From the NCBI RefSeq assembly GCF_011064615.1, contig NZ_JAALJH010000006.1, positions 62,001 through 126,000 on the forward strand: a stretch of 64,000 nt of DNA, in the 5' to 3' direction. The notes under the pieces were generated by a model. The model did no database searches. It saw nothing but the letters and a program-made list of their open reading frames with translations, and was not told the DNA's origin. Positions 1-8,784 of the stretch are shown piece by piece. This DNA is from Aquisphaera insulae (lineage in GTDB: Bacteria; Planctomycetota; Planctomycetia; Isosphaerales; Isosphaeraceae). The stretch's first letter is position 1; every line of letters begins with the position of its first letter. The position numbers and the translations under genes are program-made.

Positions 1-377
1 ATCACGGCGAAACCCGCCTCCGCGAGCAGTTGGCCGAGCCTCCGAGCGGCCGCGTAGGCGGGATGATCCTCGCCGAAACGAGCCGACCCGAAGACGGCCG
101 CCGCCGCCCCCACCCCGGCCAGGGCGTTGATGCCGTAGACGAATTCGCTCTGGATCCGGAGCACTCGCCACGGCTCGGTATGCGTGAATGCACCCAGCGA
201 ATCGAGGTGTGGGACCGGCTCCGCGGGCAAGATCCGATTGAGGAGCTGCTCATCCTCGGTGATGACGGGCCGCTTCGTCCTCGGCAGGCCGGGCCTGCGC
301 TTGACCGACTCGGAGACACCGCGTTCGTCCGTCAAGTCCTGACGTGACTGGCCGTTCGGAGAATTCGAGACTTCCAT
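1..377 (-). CDS. LOG-family (TIGR00730-type) Rossmann protein, 5' part only
   Basis: Reading the minus strand from an ATG at 377 gives about 125 codons with no stop before the window edge, so the 3' part is missing. After a basic, variable N-terminus of about 65 residues come WRVLRIQSEFV and AAAVFGSARFGEDHP, then GQLLAEAGFAVI. These match the start of the LOG/lysine-decarboxylase-like family (cytokinin riboside monophosphate phosphoribohydrolase fold), where FGSAR and a following GGGPG nucleotide loop are standard; the GGGPG segment would lie outside the window. The known family activity is release of a base from a nucleoside 5'-monophosphate. The gene is divergent from hemE with about 280 bases between them. 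The family call is firm; the substrate is unknown. Confidence 0.8.
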   Translation of the reverse strand, partial: MEVSNSPNGQSRQDLTDERGVSESVKRRPGLPRTKRPVITEDEQLLNRILPAEPVPHLDSLGAFTHTEPWRVLRIQSEFVYGINALAGVGAAAAVFGSARFGEDHPAYAAARRLGQLLAEAGFAV

Positions 378-603
378 CAATGGCTTCCGACGGGAGGGGA
401 GAGGGGGGACGCCACTGCGCCCCGGCGACGACATGGCCGGTTCCGCGGCGAGGCTCCAGCCTCGGCCCCAACCGAGGAGCGCCGCCCATCGAGGCGGCCC
501 GCACGCGAGGCAACAGATCATTCTAGGGGCCTCTCCGGGTCGAGGCCATGATTGCTCGGCGAATACTCGGATCCGAAGCCGTAGGCCGAAAACTCCTCGC
601 TTG

Positions 604-611
604 TGTAGAAT
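604..611 (+). promoter_or_regulatory. Possible extended -10 element upstream of hemE
   Basis: TG followed directly by TAGAAT lies about 48 bases before the hemE start, in an otherwise GC-rich divergent intergenic region. I see no convincing -35 hexamer at 16-18 bases upstream, so this is a weak call. Confidence 0.3.
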
Positions 612-658
612 GATCGGCGATCAACCCCCCGACGCCACCGCCCCGGACGGTCTCCTCG

Positions 659-1738
659 ATGCCCACCCCGACCGAAACCCACGTTCCCTCCCCGCGACTC
701 GACCCGCTTCAGGAAAGCCCGTTCCTGAAGGCATGTCGCCGCCAGCCCGCCCCCGTGACGCCGGTCTGGTTGATGCGCCAGGCGGGCCGTTACATGGCCG
801 AGTACCGGACCCTGAGATCGAAGGTCGGATTCCTGGAACTCTGCAAGAGCCCGGAGCTTGCGACCGAGGTCACCGTGACCGCGGCGGAGGTCCTGGGCGT
901 CGACGCGGCGATCCTCTTCGCGGACATCCTCCTGATCCTGGAGCCGCTCGGGTTCCACCTGGAGTTCGCCAAGGGGGAAGGGCCGGTGATCCACAACCCG
1001 GTCCGCACCGCCGCCGACGTGGACCGCGTCGGGACACTCGACACGCCGGCACCGCTCTCGTTCGTCGCCGAGGCCGTCCGCTCGATCCGGGCCGCGCTCG
1101 CGCCGAGCACGCCGCTCATCGGCTTTGCCGGGGCGCCCTTCACGCTGGCCTGCTATGCCATCGAGGGAGGCGGCTCGCGGCATTACGAGACGGCAAAGTC
1201 GTTCATGTACCGCGATCCGGGGGCCTGGGACAGCCTCATGTCGCGGCTCGTCGATGCGACCGCCATCTACCTGAATTCCCAGGTCGCCGCGGGCGCCCAG
1301 GCCGTGCAGCTTTTCGATAGCTGGGTCGGGAATCTCAGCCCGGCGGACTACCGTCGTTTCGTCCAGCCCCACATGCGGCGCCTGTTTAGCATGCTCGATC
1401 CGAGCGTGCCCTCGATTCACTTCGGGACCGATACCGGATCCCTGCTCCTCCTCCAGCGGGAGGCCGGCGGCTCCGTCATCGGGCTCGACTGGCGGGTGGA
1501 GCTCGATGAGGCCTGGTCCCGGCTCGGTCCTGATGTGGCCGTGCAGGGCAACCTCGACCCCGTCGTCCTGTTCGCCCCGATCCCAGAGATCGAACGCCAG
1601 GTGCGGCGGATCCTCGACCAGGCCGGCGGCCGGCCCGGTCACATCTTCAACCTGGGTCATGGCATCCTCCCCCAGACCCCCGTGGATCACGTCAAGGCCC
1701 TGATCGATCTGGTCCATGAGTGCTCCGGCAACCGCTGA
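659..1738 (+). CDS. hemE: Uroporphyrinogen decarboxylase
   Basis: The 359-residue protein has the usual length and all landmark motifs of HemE. PVWLMRQAGRYMAEYR near residue 38 is the substrate-binding RQAGRY signature, FADILLILEPLG follows, and GFAGAPFTLACY is near residue 157. The C-terminus has GNLDP and GHIFNLGHGILPQTP. The cytoplasmic enzyme removes four acetate carboxyls from uroporphyrinogen III to give coproporphyrinogen III. The ATG at 659 gives a short N-terminal extension before the conserved core. The next gene downstream encodes protoporphyrinogen oxidase, so two haem steps are adjacent and probably co-transcribed. Confidence 0.95.
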   Translation: MPTPTETHVPSPRLDPLQESPFLKACRRQPAPVTPVWLMRQAGRYMAEYRTLRSKVGFLELCKSPELATEVTVTAAEVLGVDAAILFADILLILEPLGFHLEFAKGEGPVIHNPVRTAADVDRVGTLDTPAPLSFVAEAVRSIRAALAPSTPLIGFAGAPFTLACYAIEGGGSRHYETAKSFMYRDPGAWDSLMSRLVDATAIYLNSQVAAGAQAVQLFDSWVGNLSPADYRRFVQPHMRRLFSMLDPSVPSIHFGTDTGSLLLLQREAGGSVIGLDWRVELDEAWSRLGPDVAVQGNLDPVVLFAPIPEIERQVRRILDQAGGRPGHIFNLGHGILPQTPVDHVKALIDLVHECSGNR

Positions 1739-1824
1739 TTGGCTCGCATGACACTCACGGGCTCAGTCATGCACCAATCCCAGAGAAAATGAAATCTCGT
1801 TCGAGTTTTGAGGAGAGAGGCTCG

Positions 1825-3402
1825 ATGGCCGGCGGTTATGATCTCGACGGAGACGGCGCCGCTTTCCTCCCGAGAGAAGAGGATCTCCTGGTGCGCGAAG
1901 TGGGTCACGAGAATGGAGTGAGGATGAGGGGATCGGCCGAGCGAGTCGGGACGTCCAAGCAGCCGCATCGGGTGGTCGTCGTGGGGGGCGGCCTGTCCGG
2001 CCTGGCGGTCGCCCACCGGATCCAGGAACGGGCGAGGGCCGAGCGGCACGCGGTGGAGCTGGTCGTCCTGGAATCGCGGGACCGCGTCGGCGGGGTCATC
2101 TCGACGGAGCGGTCCCAGGGATTCACGGTCGAGGAGGGGCCGGATTCGTTCATCACCAACAAGCCGTGGGCGGTGGACCTCTGCCGCAGGCTCGGGCTGA
2201 GCGACCGGCTGATCGAGACCGATGCGACGCATCGCCGTTCCTTCGTCGTCCGCAAGGGTCAGCTCGTGCCGGTGCCCGAGGGATTCGTCCTGATGGCGCC
2301 CCAGCGGATCTTGCCGATCCTCACGACGCCCGTCCTCTCGTGGCGGGGCAAGCTGCGGCTCCTGATGGATCTGGTGCTCCCGCGCCGCGATGACCAGGCC
2401 GAGGAGTCGCTCGCCTCCTTCGTCCGGCGGCGGCTCGGCCGGGAAGCCCTGGAGCGACTCGTTCAGCCGCTGGTCGGCGGGATCTACACGGGCAACCCGA
2501 GCGACCTTAGCCTGAAGGCCACGATGCCCCAGTATCTGGCCATGGAGCAGCAGCACGGGGGCCTGATCCGAGGGGCCAGGGCCCAGGCCGCGGAGGCCCG
2601 GCCCAGGCAGCGCCAGGCTTCGGGTGCCCGGTATGGCATGTTCGTCTCGCTCGCCGAGGGGATGGACGGCCTCCCGAAGGCCCTGGCGGCGAGCTTGCCG
2701 ACCGGGAGCATCCGGACCGGCGAGGCGGTTCGCCGGATCATCCGCCCGGTCGGGTCACCCCGATGGCAGGTCGAGCTCCTGGACGGTCCGCCCATCGAGG
2801 CGGACGCCGTGATCGTCACGACCGAGGCGCATGCGGCCGCGAGGATGCTCGACGTCGAGGACCCGGCGCTGGCGCTCCACCTCCGGGCCATCCCCTATGC
2901 CTCGTCCGCGATCGTGACCGTCGCCTACCGGCGCGATCAGATCCAGCATCCGCTCGACGGGTTCGGCGCCGTGGTGCCGGCCATCGAGGGCCGATCGATC
3001 CTCGCCGCCTCGTTCTCGAGCATCAAGTTCCCATCTAGGGCCCCAGAGGGGACCGCGCTCATCCGCGTCTTCGTCGGCGGAGCGACCCAGCCGGACCATT
3101 TCGAGCTCGACGACTCGGCCCTGTCCGCCCTGGTCGCTCGCGAGCTCGGCGACCTGATCGGCGCCTCGGGGACGCCCCTCTTCGAACGGATCTCTCGCCA
3201 CCCTCGCGCCATGCCGCAATACGTGCTCGGGCACCTGGAGAGGGTCGAAGCGATCCGGATGAAACTGGCGAGACATCCCGGCCTCTTCCTCACGGGAATC
3301 GCCTTCGACGGGGTCGGGATTCCCGACTGCATCCACGGGGCGGAGACGACCGCCGATCGGGCCTTCGAGGCCCTGGCCAAGTCCATCATCGCCGCGGCCT
3401 GA
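1825..3402 (+). CDS. hemG: Protoporphyrinogen oxidase, FAD type (HemY-like)
   Basis: An FAD-binding Rossmann signature (VVVVGGGLSGLAVAHRI) is followed by LESRDRVGG and GFTVEEGPDSF, then LVQPLVGGIYTGNP and a C-terminal GLFLTGIAFDGVGIPDC. These identify the HemY-type protoporphyrinogen IX oxidase, which makes protoporphyrin IX. The ATG at 1825 has a strong purine-rich ribosome site (GAGGAGAGAGG, 4 bases before it) and gives 525 residues, but leaves about 50 charged residues before the FAD motif. An ATG at 1924 (492 residues) is closer to family norms. An in-frame start at 1720 would overlap hemE and is less likely. The 3' end overlaps the convergent permease gene by 17 bases. Confidence 0.92.
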   Translation: MAGGYDLDGDGAAFLPREEDLLVREVGHENGVRMRGSAERVGTSKQPHRVVVVGGGLSGLAVAHRIQERARAERHAVELVVLESRDRVGGVISTERSQGFTVEEGPDSFITNKPWAVDLCRRLGLSDRLIETDATHRRSFVVRKGQLVPVPEGFVLMAPQRILPILTTPVLSWRGKLRLLMDLVLPRRDDQAEESLASFVRRRLGREALERLVQPLVGGIYTGNPSDLSLKATMPQYLAMEQQHGGLIRGARAQAAEARPRQRQASGARYGMFVSLAEGMDGLPKALAASLPTGSIRTGEAVRRIIRPVGSPRWQVELLDGPPIEADAVIVTTEAHAAARMLDVEDPALALHLRAIPYASSAIVTVAYRRDQIQHPLDGFGAVVPAIEGRSILAASFSSIKFPSRAPEGTALIRVFVGGATQPDHFELDDSALSALVARELGDLIGASGTPLFERISRHPRAMPQYVLGHLERVEAIRMKLARHPGLFLTGIAFDGVGIPDCIHGAETTADRAFEALAKSIIAAA

Positions 3403-5128
3403 TCCACCGCCGCACCGGGCCAGCCGTCCGGAACAGGCCCGCCACGCCGACCAGGATCCCGGCGATCACGGCGAGCGTCACGAGCGCAACGGCCGCCAGG
3501 TGACTCTCGACACCGGTGTGGAGCAGGGACCAGATCACGAAGGTGATGGTCGTCACCCCCGGGGGTTGCAGGAGGTTCGTGGCGGGGAGCTCGCCGAAGG
3601 CCAGCACGAAGCTGGCGAGCCAGGCCGACAGGATCGCCCAGAGCGTCAGCGGGACAGCCACGCGGCGGACCACCCCGGCCGGGCTCAGGCCGTCGACCGC
3701 CGCGGCGTCCAGCAGGTCGACGGGCAGGATCCGGATCGACGTCCAAGCGATCAGGATCGCGTAGGGCAAGGTGCGGAAGACCTGGGCCAGGACCAGGATC
3801 GCCGCCGTGTCGTAGATGCTGGAAAACCAGCGGTAGGCGAGCCCGATCGCCATCCCGGCGACGGGGCCGGGCGTCGCCAGGGTGACGGCGGCCACGGTCA
3901 GCAAGAGCCAGAGCCAGGCCCGCGATCCCCGGCTCTTCCAGGCGAGGCACCAGGCCAGCGCGGTGGCGATCGTGGCGGCCGTCCCGGCCAGCCAGAGGCT
4001 CGTCCCGATCGGGCCACGGCACTCGTCGAGGGCAAACCGGAGAGAGCCCCGCAGGCCCCCCAGCGACCATGTCGGCGGCAAGCCGAGCCGGGCCGCCCCG
4101 CCCACTCGTCCCGCTCGCCAGACCAGGCTGCAGAGGGGGAGCGCGATCCCGCCGCAGGCCGCCAGCAGGCAAGCTCCCAGGCCGGCCCGCCAGCGTCCGG
4201 CCTGCCAGCGATCGGGACGCGCGAAGGCCGCCGCGAGCCGCGCCGGATCCGCCCGCTGCAAGGCCAGGCCCAGCGCCAGGATCGCGACCGAGAGGACGAC
4301 GAAGGGGGGGAGCGCCACGAAGGCAGCCTCGGCGGGGCCATGTCCGAGTGTGAATCGGATGTACGACTCCTCGGCGTAAGTACGGATCTGCAGCAGGTCG
4401 GTCACGGTCATGTCGCCGGCGGTCAGCACGGCGACGGCCAGGGCGGCGGCCGCGATCGCGCCCAGCGACCTTCGCAGCGTCACGTTCCACGCCACGCGGC
4501 GCGGGGACATGTCGAGCGAGGCCGTCTGTTCGAGGTCCGACTCCACGGTCCGGAGTCCGATCCCGACGATCAGGACCACCCACGGGAGCACGGCCAGGGC
4601 ATGGACGATCGCGGCTCCCGACCGGCCGGTGAGGAAGGGCCGAAGGCCCAGGTACTGGGACCGGCCGGCGTTTCCGAATGCGCCCAGCCAGGCCGTGGCG
4701 TGGAGCGGGAGCGGGACGAAGAGGGCGATGACCAGCATCGACAGGAGCATCCCACGGAACGGGGCGTCGATGCGGAAGAGGACCATCGCCAGCAGGACCC
4801 CCGCGGGCAATGTCAGGAGCTCCGTCGCGGTCACGAGCGTCAACGTCTCGCAGGCCAGTCGGAGCCACCGGGGCGTCGCTCCCGAATCCTCGATCACTTT
4901 GGCGGCGGCCGCGGGGTCGAGCACCTTACCGGTGTCGGGCTGGGGCTCGTCCGGCCACGTCTCGCGGATCCGGTCCGCCCACGTCGTGAGCCCCGCGGAG
5001 CGGAGCAGGGCCTCCGCCCGTCGCGGCCCGCCGGCCTCGAAGAGAGTGGCGGCGATCGGGAAGGCGACGAGGGCCGCGACGGCGGCGAGGACGAGGCACG
5101 AGACGACCGCGGACCCCAGCCGGCTCAC
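3386..5128 (-). CDS. ABC transporter permease, iron(III)/thiamine type with two fused membrane domains
   Basis: The 580-residue integral membrane protein contains two copies of the binding-protein-dependent permease domain in one chain. Each half carries an EAA-like cytoplasmic loop: SLDMSPRRVAWNVTLRRS near residue 210 and DAAAVDGLSP near residue 485. This tandem layout is typical of FbpB/ThiP-type permeases for ferric iron or small cations. The start is taken as GTG 5128, which overlaps the stop of the upstream isomerase gene by four bases (GTGA). A longer reading to 5188 would overlap that gene by 64 bases. No ATPase or binding-protein gene lies beside it, so its partners must be encoded elsewhere. 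The substrate is not determinable from the sequence. Confidence 0.8.
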   Translation of the reverse strand: MSRLGSAVVSCLVLAAVAALVAFPIAATLFEAGGPRRAEALLRSAGLTTWADRIRETWPDEPQPDTGKVLDPAAAAKVIEDSGATPRWLRLACETLTLVTATELLTLPAGVLLAMVLFRIDAPFRGMLLSMLVIALFVPLPLHATAWLGAFGNAGRSQYLGLRPFLTGRSGAAIVHALAVLPWVVLIVGIGLRTVESDLEQTASLDMSPRRVAWNVTLRRSLGAIAAAALAVAVLTAGDMTVTDLLQIRTYAEESYIRFTLGHGPAEAAFVALPPFVVLSVAILALGLALQRADPARLAAAFARPDRWQAGRWRAGLGACLLAACGGIALPLCSLVWRAGRVGGAARLGLPPTWSLGGLRGSLRFALDECRGPIGTSLWLAGTAATIATALAWCLAWKSRGSRAWLWLLLTVAAVTLATPGPVAGMAIGLAYRWFSSIYDTAAILVLAQVFRTLPYAILIAWTSIRILPVDLLDAAAVDGLSPAGVVRRVAVPLTLWAILSAWLASFVLAFGELPATNLLQPPGVTTITFVIWSLLHTGVESHLAAVALVTLAVIAGILVGVAGLFRTAGPVRRWIRPRR

Positions 5129-5949
5129 GGCCTGAGCCCGGCGTTCCGCATCAGCTCGGCCGTCCGTTCGTAGGCCTCGGTGACCCATTCGTCGATGTGG
5201 GCCGGGTCGGGAGAGTACTCGAGCTCGATGGACATCGTCAGATCATCGATCCCAAGCTTCTTGATCGCGTCGAGGTAAGGGGGGAAGTCGACGACCCCAC
5301 GCCCCGGCGGCAGGTCGCCGTGGACCTTGCCGTCACAGTCCGAGATGTGGACGTGGGCAACCCGCCCCCGCAGCGCCTCGATCGACGACGGGGGCTGGCC
5401 CGCCAGCGCCAGGTGGGAGATGTCAAGGTTCGCCTTGACCGCGGCGTGGTCCACGTCCTGGAGGAACCGCACCATGCTCGGGACGTCGCCCAGGAGCGAC
5501 AGCCGGAACGGCTCCAGCTCCATCGCGATCTCGAGCCCGAGCCCGGCGGCATGATCTCCGAGGGAGCGGACGTGCCCGACGGCCGTGTCCCATTGTTCGG
5601 CCGGCGCGATGACCTCCTTCTGCCAGAGGTACTCGCCGAGCACCAGCAGCAGGTTCCTGGCGCCGAAGTCGTGGGCCATGTCCAGATACTTCCGGACCCG
5701 GTCGACGTGGAATCTCTGCACGCTCGGATTGAAGTCCGCGATCCCCAGGGCCGAACAGGCGAGGCTGATGATCGGGAGGCCGGCCGCGGCCGTCTGCTCG
5801 CGGATCAGCCGCCGCTCCCTGGCGTCGGTATCCAGGGGATCGGCGAAGATGTCGATCGTGTCGAAGCCGATCTCGCGCGTCCGCGCGATCCCGTATGCCG
5901 TGCCGCGGCCCGCCTGGACCCACGCCGAATTGATCAACCCGAGGTTCAC
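5125..5949 (-). CDS. Sugar phosphate isomerase/epimerase family protein (xylose isomerase-like TIM barrel)
   Basis: The 274-residue protein has the AP-endonuclease-2/xylose-isomerase-like TIM-barrel pattern. It begins with LGLINSAW, the barrel strands include EIAMELEPFRLS, KANLDISHLALAG and VAHVHISDCDGK, and a C-terminal MSIELEYSP follows. The E, D, H and E residues in these strands are the usual divalent-metal ligands. The GTG start at 5949 overlaps the stop of the histidine kinase gene by four bases, and its own stop overlaps the permease start by four, which indicates translational coupling. Members act on small sugars or inositols, but the substrate here is unknown. An adjacent Gfo/Idh/MocA oxidoreductase in the same run fits a sugar or cyclitol catabolic unit. 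Confidence 0.8.
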   Translation of the reverse strand: MNLGLINSAWVQAGRGTAYGIARTREIGFDTIDIFADPLDTDARERRLIREQTAAAGLPIISLACSALGIADFNPSVQRFHVDRVRKYLDMAHDFGARNLLLVLGEYLWQKEVIAPAEQWDTAVGHVRSLGDHAAGLGLEIAMELEPFRLSLLGDVPSMVRFLQDVDHAAVKANLDISHLALAGQPPSSIEALRGRVAHVHISDCDGKVHGDLPPGRGVVDFPPYLDAIKKLGIDDLTMSIELEYSPDPAHIDEWVTEAYERTAELMRNAGLRP

Positions 5950-7592
5950 GGGGGGAGTTCTCCTGGGGCGGTTCCCGACGCGGGGCCCTCCGACGGTGAC
6001 GAACCGACGGCGGCGACCGCGGGCGAGGCGACGGGCGGGTCGACGTCCGGGATCGTGTCGCGCGAGGTGTCCAGCCCGGGGATCATGTCCGCCAGGGAGG
6101 CCGCCGGCTTGCGCCTCGGCTCGAGCGGGAGGTGCACCGAGAAGCAGGAGCCCTCCCCCGGGGCGGACTGGACCTCGATCCGCCCGTCGTGCTCCTGGAT
6201 GATCCCGTAGCTGATCGACAGCCCCAGGCCGGTGCCCTGTCCGACCGGCTTGGTGGTGAAGAATGGGTCGAAGATGTGGTCGCGCGTCCCCGGGTCCATG
6301 CCGCAGCCGTTGTCCCGGACGTCGATCCGGATCCCCAGCGCCGCGGACTCGGCCGTGGTCTGGACCGTCACCTTGCCGTCCTCGCCGCAGGCGTCGATCG
6401 CGTTCGTCAGCAGGTTGACGATCACCTGGTGGATCCGCGCGGCCCGGCAGCGGATGACCGGCAGCGCCCCGAGGTTCATCGACACCTTCACGCCCTTCTT
6501 GCGTGCGTATCCCTTGATGATGTTGATCGAGGATTCGATGCCCGGGTTCAGGTCGACCTCGTTCCAGTCCCCCTCGTCCACCCGCGCGAAGAGCCGCAGC
6601 TCCTTGACGATGCGCTCGATCCGCCTGAGGCCCTCTCGCGTGCGGTCGATGAGCCTCGGCAGGTTCGACAGGCTGTAATCGAGGTCGATCCGCTCGTCCA
6701 GGTCCGCCACCCGGGCGGCCAGCTCCGGGCGGGCCTCGGCGAGGTTCCGGTCACCTTCGCGATAGATGTCGATGAGGGCCAGGAGGTCGCCGAGGTCGCG
6801 CTCCAGGACCGCCACGTTGTTGCTCACGAAGGAGAGGGGGTTGTTGATCTCGTGAGCCACCCCAGCCACGAGCTGCCCCAGGCTGGCGAGCTTCTCGGTC
6901 TGGACGAGCCGGCTCTGCGCCTGCTTGAGCGCCTCGTGGGCCTGATGCTCGGAATGGGCCAGTTCCTGGAGCGTGACGTTCTGCTCCTTGAGCTGCTCCT
7001 CCGCCCGGATCCGCGCCGTCACGTCCCAGAAGATCCCCTGGATGCCGATCGGCCGGCCGTCATCCGCCAGGATCGGCGACTTCATCACCTGGACGTAGAG
7101 CTTCTCGCCGTGGGTCGTGACGTGCTGCTCCACCACGTCCAGGACCTGCCCGCTCTCGATCACCCGGCGGTCGTCGCGGCGGTACTTCTCGGCGAGCTCC
7201 CGGGGGTAGAAGTCGAAATCGGTGCGGCCGAGGATCTGGTCCAGGCTGCGGCCGAGCTCGGCGCAGAACCGGCGATTGGCGAAGGTGAAGGCGCCGTCCA
7301 GGTCCTTCCGGAGGATGTTCTGCGGGAGCGTCTCCACCAGCGAGTAATACAGGACCTCGGACTCGCGGAGGGCCTGGACGGCCCGCCGGCGTTCGTCCGC
7401 CGCCGCCTCCAGGTTATACGACAGGTCGGTATGACTCTTCCTCAGCCTCCGGAGCGTCACCCAGGCCGCGAACATCACCACGCAGAGCCCGATCAGGGCG
7501 CAGGTGAGCAGGACGCGGCTCCATGTCCACATGGCCCATGGGGCGACGGACCAGGCCAGGATGACGTCGGGAATCTGCAACAACGCCAGCAC
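5946..7592 (-). CDS. PAS-domain membrane sensor histidine kinase
   Basis: A single transmembrane segment near residues 26-48 (VLLTCALIGLCVVMFAAW) is followed by a coiled linker and a PAS domain (about 80-200; YSLVETLPQNILRKDLDGAF, RTDFDFYP). The phosphoacceptor box GVAHEINNPLSF has its His near residue 246. The N box is NLLTNAIDACGED, followed by DNGCGMD, FFTTKPVGQGTGLGLS and a C-terminal proline/alanine tail. The kinase should autophosphorylate and pass phosphate to a response regulator, but none is encoded nearby. The reading frame extends upstream to 8045 through the neighbouring gene in another frame. The real start is near GTG 7592 or TTG 7583, both after the neighbour's stop; ATG 7532 is also possible. 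Confidence 0.82.
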   Translation of the reverse strand: MLALLQIPDVILAWSVAPWAMWTWSRVLLTCALIGLCVVMFAAWVTLRRLRKSHTDLSYNLEAAADERRRAVQALRESEVLYYSLVETLPQNILRKDLDGAFTFANRRFCAELGRSLDQILGRTDFDFYPRELAEKYRRDDRRVIESGQVLDVVEQHVTTHGEKLYVQVMKSPILADDGRPIGIQGIFWDVTARIRAEEQLKEQNVTLQELAHSEHQAHEALKQAQSRLVQTEKLASLGQLVAGVAHEINNPLSFVSNNVAVLERDLGDLLALIDIYREGDRNLAEARPELAARVADLDERIDLDYSLSNLPRLIDRTREGLRRIERIVKELRLFARVDEGDWNEVDLNPGIESSINIIKGYARKKGVKVSMNLGALPVIRCRAARIHQVIVNLLTNAIDACGEDGKVTVQTTAESAALGIRIDVRDNGCGMDPGTRDHIFDPFFTTKPVGQGTGLGLSISYGIIQEHDGRIEVQSAPGEGSCFSVHLPLEPRRKPAASLADMIPGLDTSRDTIPDVDPPVASPAVAAVGSSPSEGPASGTAPGELPP

Positions 7593-7668
7593 TTCCCACC
7601 GGGTGGACCGCCGAGCCTTCCGCTGGCCAGCCGCCCGCGGCTGGTGCGTCGCCCCGCGGCGTTCCAGC

Positions 7669-8784
7669 TTACCACGTCCGATCCGCCAATTCCTCGAACT
7701 GAACGATGCGATGTTCCTTGCCGGCCGCGAGGACCGCCTCGCAGAGCGCGAGGGTTCGGAGGTTGTCGCGACCCGAGATGTCCGGCTCCCCGTCGGTCTC
7801 GACGGCCCGGAGCAACCCGGCCATCGTACCGGCGAAGGCGTCGGGAAACCAGGCCTCGGTCCACCTGGGCCGGTGCCATATCCCCCGGTCGGCCTTCGAC
7901 GTGTAGTCGATGGTGCTGGCGACCCGTTGCGGCCACCCGGGCCAGCCGATCGTCCCCAGGGCCGTCCCCTCGGTCCCCTCGAACCGCCAGCGAATGCCGA
8001 TCTCCGCCCCCGCGCCCTCCCTGGCGGGGCCGGCCCAGACGTCATCCCAGGCCGAGGCCCTGGCCCCGGAGGCGTATTCGAGGATGTAGAGGTTGATCCC
8101 GTCCGCGTGAGGGAACTCGGTCCGCGGGTCGGGCCGGGTGCTCGCCAGGACCCGCTCCGGATCGCCGAGCCAGTATCGAAACGTATCCAGGTGATGAATG
8201 CTCATGATGAACGTGGCGAGCGACCTTCCCCCCCGGGCCCAGGGCATCCAGTGGGGGATCGCCCTCATCTCGATCGTGGCGAGGACCGGATCCCCGAGCG
8301 TCCCGAGATCGATGAGCCGCCGGAGCGCCCGCACCGACTGGTCATACCGCATGTTCTGGTTGACCTGGAGCTTCACCCCCGCACGCTCGCAGGCCGCGAC
8401 CAGCTCACGGGCCTCCGGCAGGTTATCCGCCAGCGGCTTCTGGGAGAGGATCCCCCGGACCCTTCGGGGATGGGCCAGGACCTGGCGGATGATCGCGGGC
8501 TGCTCGGCGGGCGGCACGGCGACGTCCACGACCTGGATGGTCGCCTCGTCGAGCATCTCGCCGACCGAGTCGAAGACCCGCGGAATCCCCCGCTCCCGCG
8601 CGACCTCCGCCGCTCGCTCGCGAGTCCGCGAGGTGATCCCCAGGACCGGGAACCCGGCCTCGCGATACGAAACCAGGTGGCAATCCCGGACGATGAACCC
8701 GGCGCCGACGATCCCGATCCCCACGTCCCGGCGGGCGGGGAATCGCGGCCGATGATCCTCTGGCCCGAGCGCGGGGGCACTCAT
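7669..8784 (-). CDS. Gfo/Idh/MocA family NAD(P)-dependent oxidoreductase
   Basis: The 371-residue protein starts its dinucleotide fold with GIGIVGAGFIVRDCHL. It continues with VVDVAVPPAEQPAI and SQKPLADNLPEA, where the EKP-type catalytic lysine motif is written QKP. VNQNMRYDQSVRALRRL and SIHHLDTFRYWLGDP complete the family pattern. Such enzymes oxidise or epimerise sugars and cyclitols using bound NAD(P). The ATG at 8784 shares its A with the TAA stop of the phosphatidyltransferase gene (TAATG), which fixes the start. A longer in-frame reading to 8994 lies inside that gene. Substrate unknown. Confidence 0.88.
   Translation of the reverse strand: MSAPALGPEDHRPRFPARRDVGIGIVGAGFIVRDCHLVSYREAGFPVLGITSRTRERAAEVARERGIPRVFDSVGEMLDEATIQVVDVAVPPAEQPAIIRQVLAHPRRVRGILSQKPLADNLPEARELVAACERAGVKLQVNQNMRYDQSVRALRRLIDLGTLGDPVLATIEMRAIPHWMPWARGGRSLATFIMSIHHLDTFRYWLGDPERVLASTRPDPRTEFPHADGINLYILEYASGARASAWDDVWAGPAREGAGAEIGIRWRFEGTEGTALGTIGWPGWPQRVASTIDYTSKADRGIWHRPRWTEAWFPDAFAGTMAGLLRAVETDGEPDISGRDNLRTLALCEAVLAAGKEHRIVQFEELADRTW

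Noticed and set aside
1720..1824. N-terminal extension of the protoporphyrinogen oxidase frame
   Set aside because: It overlaps the end of hemE and lacks a ribosome site; the start at 1825 (or 1924) is better supported.
3500..5173. Long plus-strand open frame opposite the ABC permease gene
   Set aside because: It is rich in Arg, Gly, Asp and Pro with no fold-like pattern; it is the antisense shadow of a clearly recognisable membrane protein.
6132..8096. Long plus-strand frame across the histidine kinase gene
   Set aside because: Composition is Arg/Gly/Pro/His shadow-like, while the minus strand encodes a full PAS-HATPase kinase.
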